NCBI GenBank assembly: GCA_018813505.1
Contig: JAHJBM010000006.1
Coordinates: forward strand, 1 to 34,594
Origin: Microcaldota archaeon
GTDB lineage: Archaea > Micrarchaeota > Micrarchaeia > Anstonellales > Bilamarchaeaceae
Length of the DNA stretch: 34,594 bases
Reading direction: 5' to 3'
Shown here in pieces: positions 9,138 to 15,907 of this stretch. Made by a program: the position numbers and the translations under genes. The notes under the pieces were generated by a model that worked only from the letters and a program-made list of their open reading frames with translations, had not been told where the DNA came from and made no database searches. Position 1 is the stretch's first letter, and each line of letters opens with the position of its first letter.

Positions 9138-9304
9138 ACAGTATAGCAAACTGCAAAAGTTTTGCAGTTTCCAAATAGCAATGCCGTGAACTCAGATAGT
9201 TCACGAGCATGTCGTGGTGTTTTCACACCACAACAACCAACTGAGATCTGATTATCTGCTATACTGTTACATTACCTTCTTGGTTTGCTATAATCAGAAA
9301 TCTC
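9138..9304. repeat. nested and chained inverted repeats in a divergent spacer
   Basis: Five inverted repeats lie side by side. AAACTGCAAAA (9148-9158) and TTTTGCAGTTT (9160-9170) form a perfect 11-bp arm pair with a 1-nt loop. CGTGAAC (9185-9191) pairs with GTTCACG (9199-9205). GTGGTGT (9214-9220) pairs with ACACCAC (9225-9231). ACAGTATAGCA (9138-9148) pairs with TGCTATACTGT (9257-9267) around these three. GAGATCTGATTAT (9243-9255) nearly matches the complement of 9290-9304. The block fills the spacer between the small gene and the HisA-like gene. I could not fold a tRNA from it. Confidence 0.7.
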
Positions 9305-9311
9305 TTTAATA
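9303..9311 (+). promoter_or_regulatory. TATA-like box of the HisA-like gene
   Basis: CTTTAATAC ends about 20 bases before ATG 9332, the spacing expected for a leaderless archaeal transcript. The gene has no ribosome site. Confidence 0.35.
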
Positions 9312-9331
9312 CATAGATATAAAATCAAGTT

Positions 9332-9871
9332 ATGGTTTCACCAATTCAAGTTCCTATCATGTATCTTCGGGCCAAACAGATCTTTAGCAAGGAAAAAGGT
9401 ATAATGCGCATTACTGGCAAGCCTGGGGATGTTGCAAAAACTCTTGCAGAAAAAGGATACAAACTTCTTCATATTATTGATTTGGATGCAGGTACTGGCA
9501 CCAGCCCTAACTTTGATGTTTATAACAGTCTCACTCATTTCATCAACATCCAGGTCGAATCAAAAAAAGATGTGATTGATCAAGAATTCTTAAAAAAACT
9601 GGTTGATGTAAAGGCCCGGGTTATAATCAAACTTCCGGCGTCATTTGATCTTGCCAAACTCTCATTGTCAGAACGTTTGCTGGTGGGCAAAATAGATTCA
9701 AATTATGATGGCGATGTTGCGGGTGTCTATGATCTTATTATTGAAAATGCGGATGACAAAACAATCGAAAAATTTGTAAAAACAAAAAAGCGCCTGATTG
9801 TTTCTCAGGACAATTATTCAAAACTCAAGTTAAAGAACCAAAAGCTTGTATGGGCAGTAATCGAATCTTGA
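9332..9871 (+). CDS. HisA-like paralogue, shortened by an in-frame TGA
   Basis: A 179-residue product with the beginning of a HisA/HisF-type barrel: a start like HisA but with VPIMYL where HisA has the catalytic Asp of PAIDL, then KGYKLLHIIDLDAGTG matching HisA's [13 protein letters not shown]. The second half is diverged. HisA proteins are about 235 residues. The missing C-terminal strands, including a phosphate-loop-like segment, continue in the same frame after TGA 9869-9871 (see 9872-9988). It belongs to the archaeal HisA/HisF-related group of unknown role. Loss of the first Asp argues against ProFAR isomerase activity. It may be a decaying gene, a short functional product, or a sequence error. 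Confidence 0.65.
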   Translation: MVSPIQVPIMYLRAKQIFSKEKGIMRITGKPGDVAKTLAEKGYKLLHIIDLDAGTGTSPNFDVYNSLTHFINIQVESKKDVIDQEFLKKLVDVKARVIIKLPASFDLAKLSLSERLLVGKIDSNYDGDVAGVYDLIIENADDKTIEKFVKTKKRLIVSQDNYSKLKLKNQKLVWAVIES

Positions 9872-9988
9872 TTCACAAATTGTGGGTCGGATACCAAGCT
9901 ACTCCCGATTGTTGCCGCAGCAACAATTGGCATCTTGAACGTTACAAAGTTCAAGCTTGTGCTGCGAGGGTCTCTTCGGTCACTTTGA
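9872..9988 (+). pseudogene. in-frame continuation of the HisA-like gene after TGA
   Basis: After TGA 9869-9871 the same frame stays open for 38 codons to TGA 9986-9988. It encodes KLLPIVAAATIGILNVTKFK and then LVLRGSL. This lines up with the last strands of the intact HisA here (IIAAGGIRG, later AIIGRACL) and would bring the length to about 218 residues. The likeness is modest, but both position and length fit. Confidence 0.55.
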
Positions 9989-10023
9989 TTTCTCTATTCA
10001 ATATACAACTAATCCGTACATCA

Positions 10024-10869
10024 TTATTTCTTCATGAATCTGTTGCTTCCAAGCTTTTTCTTTGCATCGTTGAGGTTTTTTGCAGGTTTTAACACTGTTC
10101 TTGTCGGTGCTGTGGCTTCCTGAATTACCTTCTTTACTGCAGACTGATTTATCTTTTCTTCTGATTTTTCACTGCCACTCAGGATGGTAAACCCATTATC
10201 ACTTATTACTGCAGGATAAAGTTTGGTGGAGTGCATGACTCCTTTCATCTTGATCACTTCAACAAACCTGGTTCTGTCACCTTTTTTCGGATCATATGAG
10301 TATGGCATGTTTATCCAGCCATCTGTGAAACTTTCAACATTATAAGCTGTATGTGGCAGATTCCCTATCTGCGAAGAATTTGTATCCTCTGCAATAATGA
10401 GCGTTGTTGCATTCCATTTTCTTATGTTGTCTATCAATTTCAGGAATCCTTTTTTTCTTTCATCTTCGCTTGGAAAGAACAATGCGATGGGCATTATCGA
10501 ATCAACAACTACTCGTTTTACTCCTGTGCTGTTTATGATTTCCTGTATGGCCCCGTATTGTTCCAGTATTTGATCAACCTCATAGATTGGGTAATCGAGG
10601 AATATCAGTTTCCTTTCTTTTTCAGCATTTGCAAGATCCCACGTATATCCGCTCATATGGAAAAAGAAATCGTTTTTGCTTTCTTCTATAGATATGTAAA
10701 GTCCTGGTTCATTGTACTGCATAGTGCCATTGTAAAGAAACTGAACTGCAAGCGTACTTCTTCCAGAACCCGTAGGACCACTTAATGCCGTTATCGATCC
10801 TTCTAAAAAACCGCCGCCAAGCACCTTATCAAGCCCTGGTACGCCACTCTTAATCATTCTGCGTATCAT
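10024..10869 (-). CDS. KaiC-like RecA-fold ATPase with an altered Walker A
   Basis: A 281-residue single-domain KaiC-family protein: GVPGLDKVLGGGF (9-21), Walker A GPTGSGRST (31-39), the catalytic Glu pair in ISIEES (59-64) and Walker B KRVVVDS (118-124). The Walker A lysine is replaced by Arg at 37, which usually weakens nucleotide binding or hydrolysis. The last 70 residues are a basic, disordered tail. It follows the 165-residue gene by two bases, with GGGGGTAA as ribosome site, so the two form one unit. Archaeal proteins of this group act in signalling and regulation; the role here is unknown. Confidence 0.85.
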   Translation of the reverse strand: MIRRMIKSGVPGLDKVLGGGFLEGSITALSGPTGSGRSTLAVQFLYNGTMQYNEPGLYISIEESKNDFFFHMSGYTWDLANAEKERKLIFLDYPIYEVDQILEQYGAIQEIINSTGVKRVVVDSIMPIALFFPSEDERKKGFLKLIDNIRKWNATTLIIAEDTNSSQIGNLPHTAYNVESFTDGWINMPYSYDPKKGDRTRFVEVIKMKGVMHSTKLYPAVISDNGFTILSGSEKSEEKINQSAVKKVIQEATAPTRTVLKPAKNLNDAKKKLGSNRFMKK

Positions 10870-10871
10870 AA

Positions 10872-11369
10872 TTATTTACCCCCGCTATTTCTTTCTCTTA
10901 TTTTTTTCCCCATCTCTGCCCGTTTCTTAAGATCCTCTTCTATCTGCGCCAGTTCCCCTGGCTTTGCTAACTTAGTCACTATATATCTTTTATATTCTGC
11001 TGTTGCTGCCGCAACTGTGCTTAAAATGTCATTGATATTGTGTGGTTTCAGTATCAATTCATGTGGTTTGAGTACCTCTACTGTGAAAGGACTGTGTGCA
11101 AGGCATATGTTGACGAGTGCTGCCATATCTTTTGTAAGTACCTTTACCTCTATTGAACTGGACCAATTCTTGTTCTCTTCCCCACCAACAGGTTCATTTA
11201 TCTCACCAACTGCAAACACTACTCCTGGCTTGTGTATTATATTATTTACAAATCCTGCTCCAAGTTCCTGTACCATTTCCTTACTGTTTGCATGGATATC
11301 AAAGTAAAGCATTGCGAGGACTCCCCCACCTTCTACTGTCTTCTTTGTAAGCTTTTCAACGTCATTCAT
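10872..11369 (-). CDS. conserved-looking protein of unknown function paired with a KaiC-like ATPase
   Basis: A 165-residue soluble protein that I do not recognise. It looks like an alternating alpha/beta fold (a strand around VLAMLYFDIHA, helices after it, then VVFAVGEI), with a charged C-terminal helix (residues about 140-165, rich in Lys and Glu). It is the first gene of a two-gene unit with the KaiC-like ATPase and lies only 2 bases before it, which suggests a shared function. No signal peptide or membrane segment is present. The upstream 211 bases to the Nop5 gene hold the divergent promoters and no other gene that I can see. Confidence 0.7.
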   Translation of the reverse strand: MNDVEKLTKKTVEGGGVLAMLYFDIHANSKEMVQELGAGFVNNIIHKPGVVFAVGEINEPVGGEENKNWSSSIEVKVLTKDMAALVNICLAHSPFTVEVLKPHELILKPHNINDILSTVAAATAEYKRYIVTKLAKPGELAQIEEDLKKRAEMGKKIRERNSGGK

Positions 11370-11580
11370 ATTTTGATATTTATCCTATTGCAAATTAAAA
11401 CCATTCGTTAGGTCAAACTTTGGCATTTAACTTCTTTTCGTATTTCATCGTGTCCATCTATTTTCTTATCTGGTGCAGTCCTCTCCGTTACTTATGTTGC
11501 ATCGGCAGCTTATACCAGTCTCCTCAGTTTGTATGGGTATTTTTAAACTCTATCCAGCATTTTAATTCCGGTGTCTATTA

Positions 11581-12603
11581 ATGGAAAAAAGGAATAAATT
11601 CTCTAAAGACAAATTTCAGAAGGATCGACCTTATAGGTCTAATAATAAGTCTAGTGATAGTTCTAATGGCAGACCAAGAGAAAGATCTAATGACAGGGCT
11701 GGTGACAGATCTAACAACAGACCAAGAGAACGATCTAATGACAGATCTAATCGCAGATCTAACGACCGATATGATGATCGTCCATCTACTGGCAGACAAT
11801 CCGACAAGCGGGCCAGATTCATGAGAAAATCCCAGGACACTGTAAAAGAAGCTCTTAGGAGCAGAGATATGGTTCTTGGAAGCGTTACCCGCGCTATCGA
11901 GGATCTTGATAAGAATATCAATCTCCTTGGTGAACGCCTTGAAGATTGGTATGGTATCTATTTTCCTGAAATGAAATTCGAAGACAAGTTAAAATACTGC
12001 GAGGCAGTTACTATTATAGATCTTGATAATCTTGATGAAAAAGAACTAGCTTCTGTTTTTGGTCAGACCAAAGCAACCGAGATTCTTAACCTGGCAAAGA
12101 ACACGTTGGGTGCAAAACTATCAAAAACTGATCTTTCAGAATGCACCTCCCTTGCAAGTACTATGTTGTCACTTGACAAATTAAGACAGAAATATCTTAA
12201 CTATCAAAAACAGTTGGCAGAAGAGATATGTCCAAACATGTCTGAGGTTGGTGGCGCTGATCTTGCTGCAAAGCTTGTTTCGCACGTTGGTTCGTTGGCC
12301 AAGCTTGCATTGCTAGCATCTAGTTCCATACAAGTAATGGGAGCTGAAAAAGCACTTTTTAAACATCTTAAGAACAGAAAAATACCCTCACCAAAACATG
12401 GTATAATCTTTCAACATGCAAAGATCTCATCTTCGCCAAAAAAAGTACGTGGTAAAATCGCACGATTGCTTGCAAACAAACTTTCAATAGCGGCAAAGGC
12501 CGATGCTTTCAGTAAACGTAATATTGCAGCCGAGTTAAAGAAAGATTTTGACAAGAGATATTCGGAGATAATGGCACAGTATGACAAGGCGAAGAAAAAA
12601 TGA
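11581..12603 (+). CDS. Nop5/Prp31-like box C/D RNP protein with an RS/RD-rich N-terminus
   Basis: Residues about 83-340 match Nop5: the coiled-coil domain starts at VKEALRSRDMVLGSV, with INLLGERLEDWYGIYFPEM at its conserved turn, and the Nop RNA-binding domain contains GAEKALFKHL, then KHGIIFQHAKI and ARLLANKLSIAAKAD. In box C/D RNPs this protein bridges L7Ae-bound guide RNA and the methylase fibrillarin. The usual N-terminal fibrillarin-binding domain of about 110 residues is missing. In its place is an 80-residue arginine-rich segment with repeated RSNDR/PRERS units. Fibrillarin, the usual operon partner, is not adjacent. A TATA-like TTTTTAAAC lies about 40 bases upstream and GGTG 8 bases before the ATG. 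It overlaps the next gene by 4 bases. Confidence 0.88.
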   Translation: MEKRNKFSKDKFQKDRPYRSNNKSSDSSNGRPRERSNDRAGDRSNNRPRERSNDRSNRRSNDRYDDRPSTGRQSDKRARFMRKSQDTVKEALRSRDMVLGSVTRAIEDLDKNINLLGERLEDWYGIYFPEMKFEDKLKYCEAVTIIDLDNLDEKELASVFGQTKATEILNLAKNTLGAKLSKTDLSECTSLASTMLSLDKLRQKYLNYQKQLAEEICPNMSEVGGADLAAKLVSHVGSLAKLALLASSSIQVMGAEKALFKHLKNRKIPSPKHGIIFQHAKISSSPKKVRGKIARLLANKLSIAAKADAFSKRNIAAELKKDFDKRYSEIMAQYDKAKKK

Positions 12604-13256
12604 AAATCCTTGCCTTTTCAGATCTTCATGAAGAAGAAGTTGCATTAGAATCACTTAGAAAAATATCAAAAGATTTTGATTATGTATTTATCTGCGGTGA
12701 TATTTCACATTCTGTTAGTTTTGCAGAAGAAGTATTGGTATCATTTCCAAATGCATTTCTAATTCCTGGCAATTGGGATAACAAACAGGTAATCTCTATT
12801 TTTGAAAATACAGATCCTTTCATCTCATCTAAAAAACGTTGGATTCATGAAGCGCGGGTTGAAATTCAAGATGGGATCAATGTTGTTGGTTTTGGATACA
12901 GCCATATAACTTCTTTTGGTACCTATGGAGAACTTACAGAGTCGCAGATATACGAGCGTATGTCAAAACTTCCGATCGACAAAAACACCCTTCTTATGCT
13001 TCATTCTCCTCCAAAAGGGCATTTTGATGCAGTTAATGGTGGCAATGCTGGGAGTGAATCTATTCTCAAAATAATCATGGAAAAAAAGCCCCTAGCTGCC
13101 TTTTTCGGTCACATTCACGAATACATAGGCGTAAAAAACCTTGGTTCTACACAATTAATAAAACTACCTGCGGCTATCCATATGCAGGCATGTTCTGTTT
13201 CAATAACTGCTCAGGAAAATTCGCGAAAAATCAATGTGGAGTTTATACATTTATGA
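12600..13256 (+). CDS. metallophosphoesterase of the YfcE/MJ0936 type
   Basis: A 218-residue calcineurin-like phosphoesterase with metal ligands in order: SDLH (D8, H10), CGDIS (D34), PGNWDN (N58), LHSPP (H135) and GHIH (H171, H173). The family GNHD motif reads GNWD here, so the usual catalytic His is a Trp, which may lower or change activity. Small archaeal relatives hydrolyse phosphodiesters such as cyclic nucleotides in vitro; the substrate cannot be told from sequence. It overlaps the Nop5-like gene and the acetyltransferase gene by 4 bases each, so three proteins come from one transcript. Confidence 0.9.
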   Translation: MKILAFSDLHEEEVALESLRKISKDFDYVFICGDISHSVSFAEEVLVSFPNAFLIPGNWDNKQVISIFENTDPFISSKKRWIHEARVEIQDGINVVGFGYSHITSFGTYGELTESQIYERMSKLPIDKNTLLMLHSPPKGHFDAVNGGNAGSESILKIIMEKKPLAAFFGHIHEYIGVKNLGSTQLIKLPAAIHMQACSVSITAQENSRKINVEFIHL

Positions 13257-13642
13257 TAAGTATTCGTGCACTCAAACCAGATGAATTTGATGATGCGACA
13301 GATTTCATACAGTCTATTTTTCCTGATGCAATTATCCAGTTCAGTGATGAAGATGTGGTGTTGTTGGCCGAATATCAAAACAGTGTAGTGGGATTTGCGC
13401 ATGTTGTAGATGATGATGAGCGCATTATCATCCGCGGTATTGGTGTTGCGAATTCCATGAGGGGAAAAGGCGTCGGAACACTTCTTCTTGATCATTTACT
13501 TGCGATTATAGGTGATGATACGCGTCCTATATACCTTAAGGTAAGATACACTAATCCGGCTATTGACCTCTATCTAAGGTATGGTTTTTTACTTAAAAAG
13601 TTCGGTCCGATAAGCGTTCTTGTAAGAAAGCAGAATAACTAA
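13253..13642 (+). CDS. GNAT-family N-acetyltransferase
   Basis: A 129-residue acetyltransferase of minimal size. The acetyl-CoA pyrophosphate loop is RGKGVGTLL (70-78, R/Q-x-x-G-x-G/A), preceded by strand IRGIGVA. The C-terminal part, YTNPAIDLYLRYGF, is the typical last motif. ATG 13253 overlaps the phosphoesterase stop (ATGA) and gives a normal GNAT start (ISIRALKPDEFDDA); an in-frame ATG at 13190 would add 21 residues inside the upstream gene. The substrate is unknown. Confidence 0.88.
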   Translation: MISIRALKPDEFDDATDFIQSIFPDAIIQFSDEDVVLLAEYQNSVVGFAHVVDDDERIIIRGIGVANSMRGKGVGTLLLDHLLAIIGDDTRPIYLKVRYTNPAIDLYLRYGFLLKKFGPISVLVRKQNN

Positions 13643-13706
13643 CTCTTTTTTAATCTTTTTATCCACAGTTCTACTTACCATTCTGCTAGTTGGGGGAATG
13701 GGCCAA

Positions 13707-13806
13707 TTGTGTTTGCAGTTTCTGGTCTTCAGTTTCCAGTTTTGGATATTAGTATTCTCATTCCAAAACTCAAAACAGATAACTGAAAACTTATAACACA
13801 AGCTAA
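13707..13806 (+). other. tRNA-Pro D-loop intron (15/16), 100 nt
   Basis: Exon GGCC with intron AGCT (13801-13804) forms the central helix (three pairs, one of them G-U). TGTGTT (13708-13713) pairs with AACACA (13795-13800). Bulges AAT and AAC place the cuts after 13706 and 13806. The inside carries, in antisense, the motifs shared with the tRNA-Ser and tRNA-Thr introns. Confidence 0.85.
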
Positions 13807-13829
13807 CTTGGTATGCTGTCAGCTTTGGG

Positions 13830-13963
13830 TGAAACTTTTGACTTCTTCAAACTTAGGGCAAAATTTTCTCAACGCGATTGAAGCTTTGGCTTCAAAGCGC
13901 CCATTGAAATCATCAGATTTCAATCGGGAAGCCCTGAGATAGACAAAGTCTCGTTTCAAAAAT
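13830..13963 (+). other. tRNA-Pro anticodon-loop intron (37/38), 134 nt
   Basis: GAAAC (13831-13835) pairs with GTTTC (13953-13957) next to a central helix of three pairs between TTT 13824-13826 and AAA 13959-13961. Bulges GGT and ATA place the cuts at 13829/13830 and 13963/13964. Internal hairpins include TTGAAAT with ATTTCAA. Confidence 0.85.
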
Positions 13964-13983
13964 AGCTGATGATCTGTGTTCAA

Positions 13984-14120
13984 GAACTTTTTGACTTCTG
14001 CCCTTCTAGTGGCAAAAACGTTGTCCTTGAAAGCTTTGCTTTCAAGACAGTCAAGAACGAAACATCGTTCTTGACATCATGAAAAAGCCATAAGGTAAGC
14101 AAAGTCAATTGGTTGAACAA
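13984..14120 (+). other. tRNA-Pro T-loop intron (58/59), 137 nt
   Basis: Exon GTTC (13978-13981) pairs with intron GAAC (14115-14118) as a perfect 4-bp central helix. Bulges AAG and AAA place the cuts after 13983 and 14120. TTGACTT (13991-13997) pairs with AAGTCAA (14102-14108) in the intron stem. Confidence 0.87.
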
Positions 14121-14245
14121 ATCACAGTTCCCCCATCATTTCTTTTTCTGTATTTTCCATCTGTTATGTATTTTTTCACACATATGCGTTGAATTCTTGC
14201 CATTGTTAACAGAATCCTTTATTAAGATATCTGAGAAATCATCCC

Positions 14246-15430
14246 ATGGCAATCAGTAGTAGAAAAAAACTAAGCTTAAAAGAAGTAAGATCAAATTCCA
14301 GCAAAAAGCACAAATTGCTCAAGTCCAGCAAAAAGAAAAAACCTACGGCGAAAATATCCTCCTTTAAAAGTTCAGCCGATCGCTATAGTTTTTCTCATCT
14401 TGCATCTGTGCTTACAAGTGGTGAACGCATTTCAATGTTAAATGCTGTTGACCGACTTCAAAAACGAGCGCGTATACTTGTGGAACTGGCATGTTTCTCA
14501 AATTTCTCATTTGTGCGACTTGCCGCCCTATCTCATCTAAATCATGATATCGATGCACTTGTAGAAATTGCAAAATACTGCCAATATAGTGATACTCGCG
14601 CAGCTGCACTTGATGATCTATCTGCAAATAACAGTGCACTTGTAGAAATTGCATGTTCCTCATTGTTTAAGGATACGCGATTTTCTGCAGTTTCTCTTCT
14701 TTCTGATAACGCAAATATAGCGGAAGTTGCCTCAAGGTCTCCTAACAAGGATTCAAGGGAAGCGGCATTGGAAAAAATCTCAAAGGATGGCAATGCACTA
14801 TCTAAAGTTGCGAATGATTCCTCGTATAAAAGTATGCGTGCAGAAGCAGTGCGACTCATTGCTGCAAATAAAGACGCCCTTTGTAATCTGCTTGTAGAAT
14901 GCACTCACACTGATGTGAAGAAAGAGGCTGCAAGATTACTTTCAGACTCTGTTGAAAGTCTAGATGACCTTGATGCACTTGTGGAAATCGCAAAGGTTTC
15001 TTCAGATTCTGATTCGAGATGTCTTGCAATTGGAAGGCTTTCATATGAACCATGGGCACTCAGAAATATTATTCAGGAATCAAGATACAAAGATGCAAAA
15101 TCCACAGCATTAATGTTGTTGTCTGATTCAGTAAATGAGGTTGAAGATCCTGAAATTCTTGCAGATGTTGCCATCATGTCACCATATGAGGACTGCCGTA
15201 CTGTTGCCATTGAACGCCTTGTGGGAAAGAGCACTGCTCTTCTTTCTATTGCAAACAAGTCAAAATTCAGGGATGCAAGAGACCTTGCAATAAAGAAACT
15301 TGGTCATGATTCAGAAGCACTGAAAACCATTTCCAAGCTTTCAAAATACACTGATACAAGGAAAAAAGCACATGTGATAGTTTCAGATACTGAAAACTTC
15401 AAACATGAGCTTACAAGGATTCTTGGTTAA
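14246..15430 (+). CDS. alpha-helical repeat protein (HEAT/LRV-like)
   Basis: A 394-residue protein. Residues 1 to about 45 are a lysine/serine-rich, probably disordered and nucleic-acid-binding leader. From about residue 75 to the end I count eleven repeats of about 27 residues with the pattern ALVEIA-x3-S-x3-DTR-x2-AL-x2-LS. A conserved Asp-x-Arg between two helices is typical of HEAT or leucine-rich-variant (LRV) repeats, which make curved binding surfaces. No catalytic domain or membrane segment is visible. CTTTATTAAGATA lies about 20-28 bases before the ATG, which fits a leaderless transcript. It stands alone between tRNA genes; the binding partner is unknown. Confidence 0.8.
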   Translation: MAISSRKKLSLKEVRSNSSKKHKLLKSSKKKKPTAKISSFKSSADRYSFSHLASVLTSGERISMLNAVDRLQKRARILVELACFSNFSFVRLAALSHLNHDIDALVEIAKYCQYSDTRAAALDDLSANNSALVEIACSSLFKDTRFSAVSLLSDNANIAEVASRSPNKDSREAALEKISKDGNALSKVANDSSYKSMRAEAVRLIAANKDALCNLLVECTHTDVKKEAARLLSDSVESLDDLDALVEIAKVSSDSDSRCLAIGRLSYEPWALRNIIQESRYKDAKSTALMLLSDSVNEVEDPEILADVAIMSPYEDCRTVAIERLVGKSTALLSIANKSKFRDARDLAIKKLGHDSEALKTISKLSKYTDTRKKAHVIVSDTENFKHELTRILG

Positions 15431-15502
15431 TCGTTTTGTTTTTTATCTCTCTCTTTCTTTTCATACACTATAATGAATTCGAATTAGTGGTAAAACCAAA
15501 AC

Positions 15503-15565
15503 TGCCGACGCAGCATAAGAGAAACCTGTGACTGCGTCTGATAAGAATACATTAGAGAAGCGATG
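15503..15565. repeat. dispersed hairpin repeat, copy 2
   Basis: Matches 387-450: TGCCGACGCAGC (15503-15514), an 16-nt spacer, ACTGCGTCTGAT (15531-15542) and GAATAC (15545-15550). GACGCAG pairs with CTGCGTC. It lies between the helical-repeat gene and the 3' end of tRNA-Thr and is not in a gene. Confidence 0.6.
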
Positions 15566-15601
15566 ATTACAGGAAGAAGTTCCTATAGTAGTAAAATCTA
15601 A

Positions 15602-15744
15602 AGCCTCCGACGCGAATTGAACGCGCGACCTACTCCTTTCCAGTTTTGGGTTTTCCGTTTTGAGTACATATTCGCGGGACACAAAACTCCGAACTCAAAA
15701 CACACAACTACGAGAGAGTCGCTCTACCTCTGAGCTACGGAGGC
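15602..15744 (-). tRNA. tRNA-Thr(CGU) with one intron
   Basis: Exons assemble to a 72-nt tRNA. Acceptor GCCTCCG (15744-15738) pairs with CGGAGGC (15609-15603), discriminator T (15602). D-arm is GCTC-AGAGGTA-GAGC. Anticodon stem is ACTCT/GGAGT, loop CTCGTA plus A, anticodon CGT at 15712-15710. Variable loop AGGTC. T-arm is GCGCG-TTCAATT-CGCGT. A 71-nt intron sits at the canonical 37/38 position. No CCA is encoded. It lies 30 bases downstream of tRNA-Gly on the same strand. Confidence 0.92.
15638..15708 (-). other. tRNA-Thr anticodon-loop intron (37/38), 71 nt
   Basis: Boundaries come from the canonical position and a partial central helix (CTCG with CTGG, three of four pairs). A 9-bp stem GTTTTGAGT/ACTCAAAAC lies inside. 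It carries TTTTGAGTTC and CAAAACTGGAAA, shared with the tRNA-Ser intron. Confidence 0.8.
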
Positions 15745-15766
15745 ATTCTGCTTCTGGTTTTATGTT

Positions 15767-15774
15767 TAAAAAAA
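15767..15774 (-). terminator. oligo-T stretch after tRNA-Gly
   Basis: Read on the minus strand, seven T residues directly follow the tRNA-Gly discriminator, which fits an archaeal oligo-T terminator. The AT-rich bases after it could also hold the TATA box of tRNA-Thr. Confidence 0.45.
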
Positions 15775-15788
15775 TGCGGTCGCCGGGA

Positions 15789-15863
15789 GATTCAGAGTTT
15801 CCAGTTATCAGTTTCCGGTTCAGGGTACAAACACCAAAACCACAAGAAAAAACTGTAAACTCA
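15789..15863 (-). other. tRNA-Gly T-loop intron (59/60), 75 nt
   Basis: Exon TTCA (15869-15866) pairs with intron TGAA (15794-15791) as a perfect 4-bp central helix. Bulges AAT and TCT give cuts at 15864/15863 and 15789/15788. GAGTTT pairs with AAACTC as the intron stem. Confidence 0.9.
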
Positions 15864-15907
15864 TTTGAACCCGGGTTATAGGCTTGGAAGGCCTAAGTCC
15901 TACCAGG

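Larger units (their letters stand above)
13692..14135 (+). tRNA. tRNA-Pro(UGG) with three introns
   Basis: Exons assemble to a 73-nt tRNA. Acceptor GGGGGAA (13692-13698) pairs with TTCCCCC (14128-14134), discriminator A 14135. D-stem is GGCC/TGCT with the 13-22 mismatch seen in archaeal tRNA-Pro. Anticodon stem is TCAGC (13819-13823)/GCTGA (13965-13969), loop TTTGGG plus A, anticodon TGG at 13826-13828. Variable loop TGAT. T-stem is CTGTG (13974-13978)/CACAG (14123-14127), loop TTCAAAT. Introns of 100, 134 and 137 nt interrupt the D-loop (15/16), anticodon loop (37/38) and T-loop (58/59). CCA is not encoded. Mature bases make up only 73 of 444 positions. A T-run at 14143-14147 may terminate it. 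Confidence 0.9.

Noticed and set aside
9116..9226. Longer form of the small gene starting at 9226
   Set aside because: The added 37 codons run through strong inverted repeats, and the ribosome site GAGGTTGAT fits ATG 9115.
9138..9304. Intron-split tRNA in the hairpin block
   Set aside because: I tried both strands for T-arm, acceptor and anticodon parts and found no consistent set.
9869..9871. UGA as selenocysteine or a reassigned codon
   Set aside because: Many genes here end in TGA, including the ATGA overlaps of the his operon, so UGA is a normal stop. No selenocysteine insertion structure was recognised.
13850..14120. Hairpin array resembling a repeat element or small-RNA cluster
   Set aside because: The hairpins are the insides of the anticodon-loop and T-loop introns of tRNA-Pro; the flanking pieces assemble to a correct tRNA.
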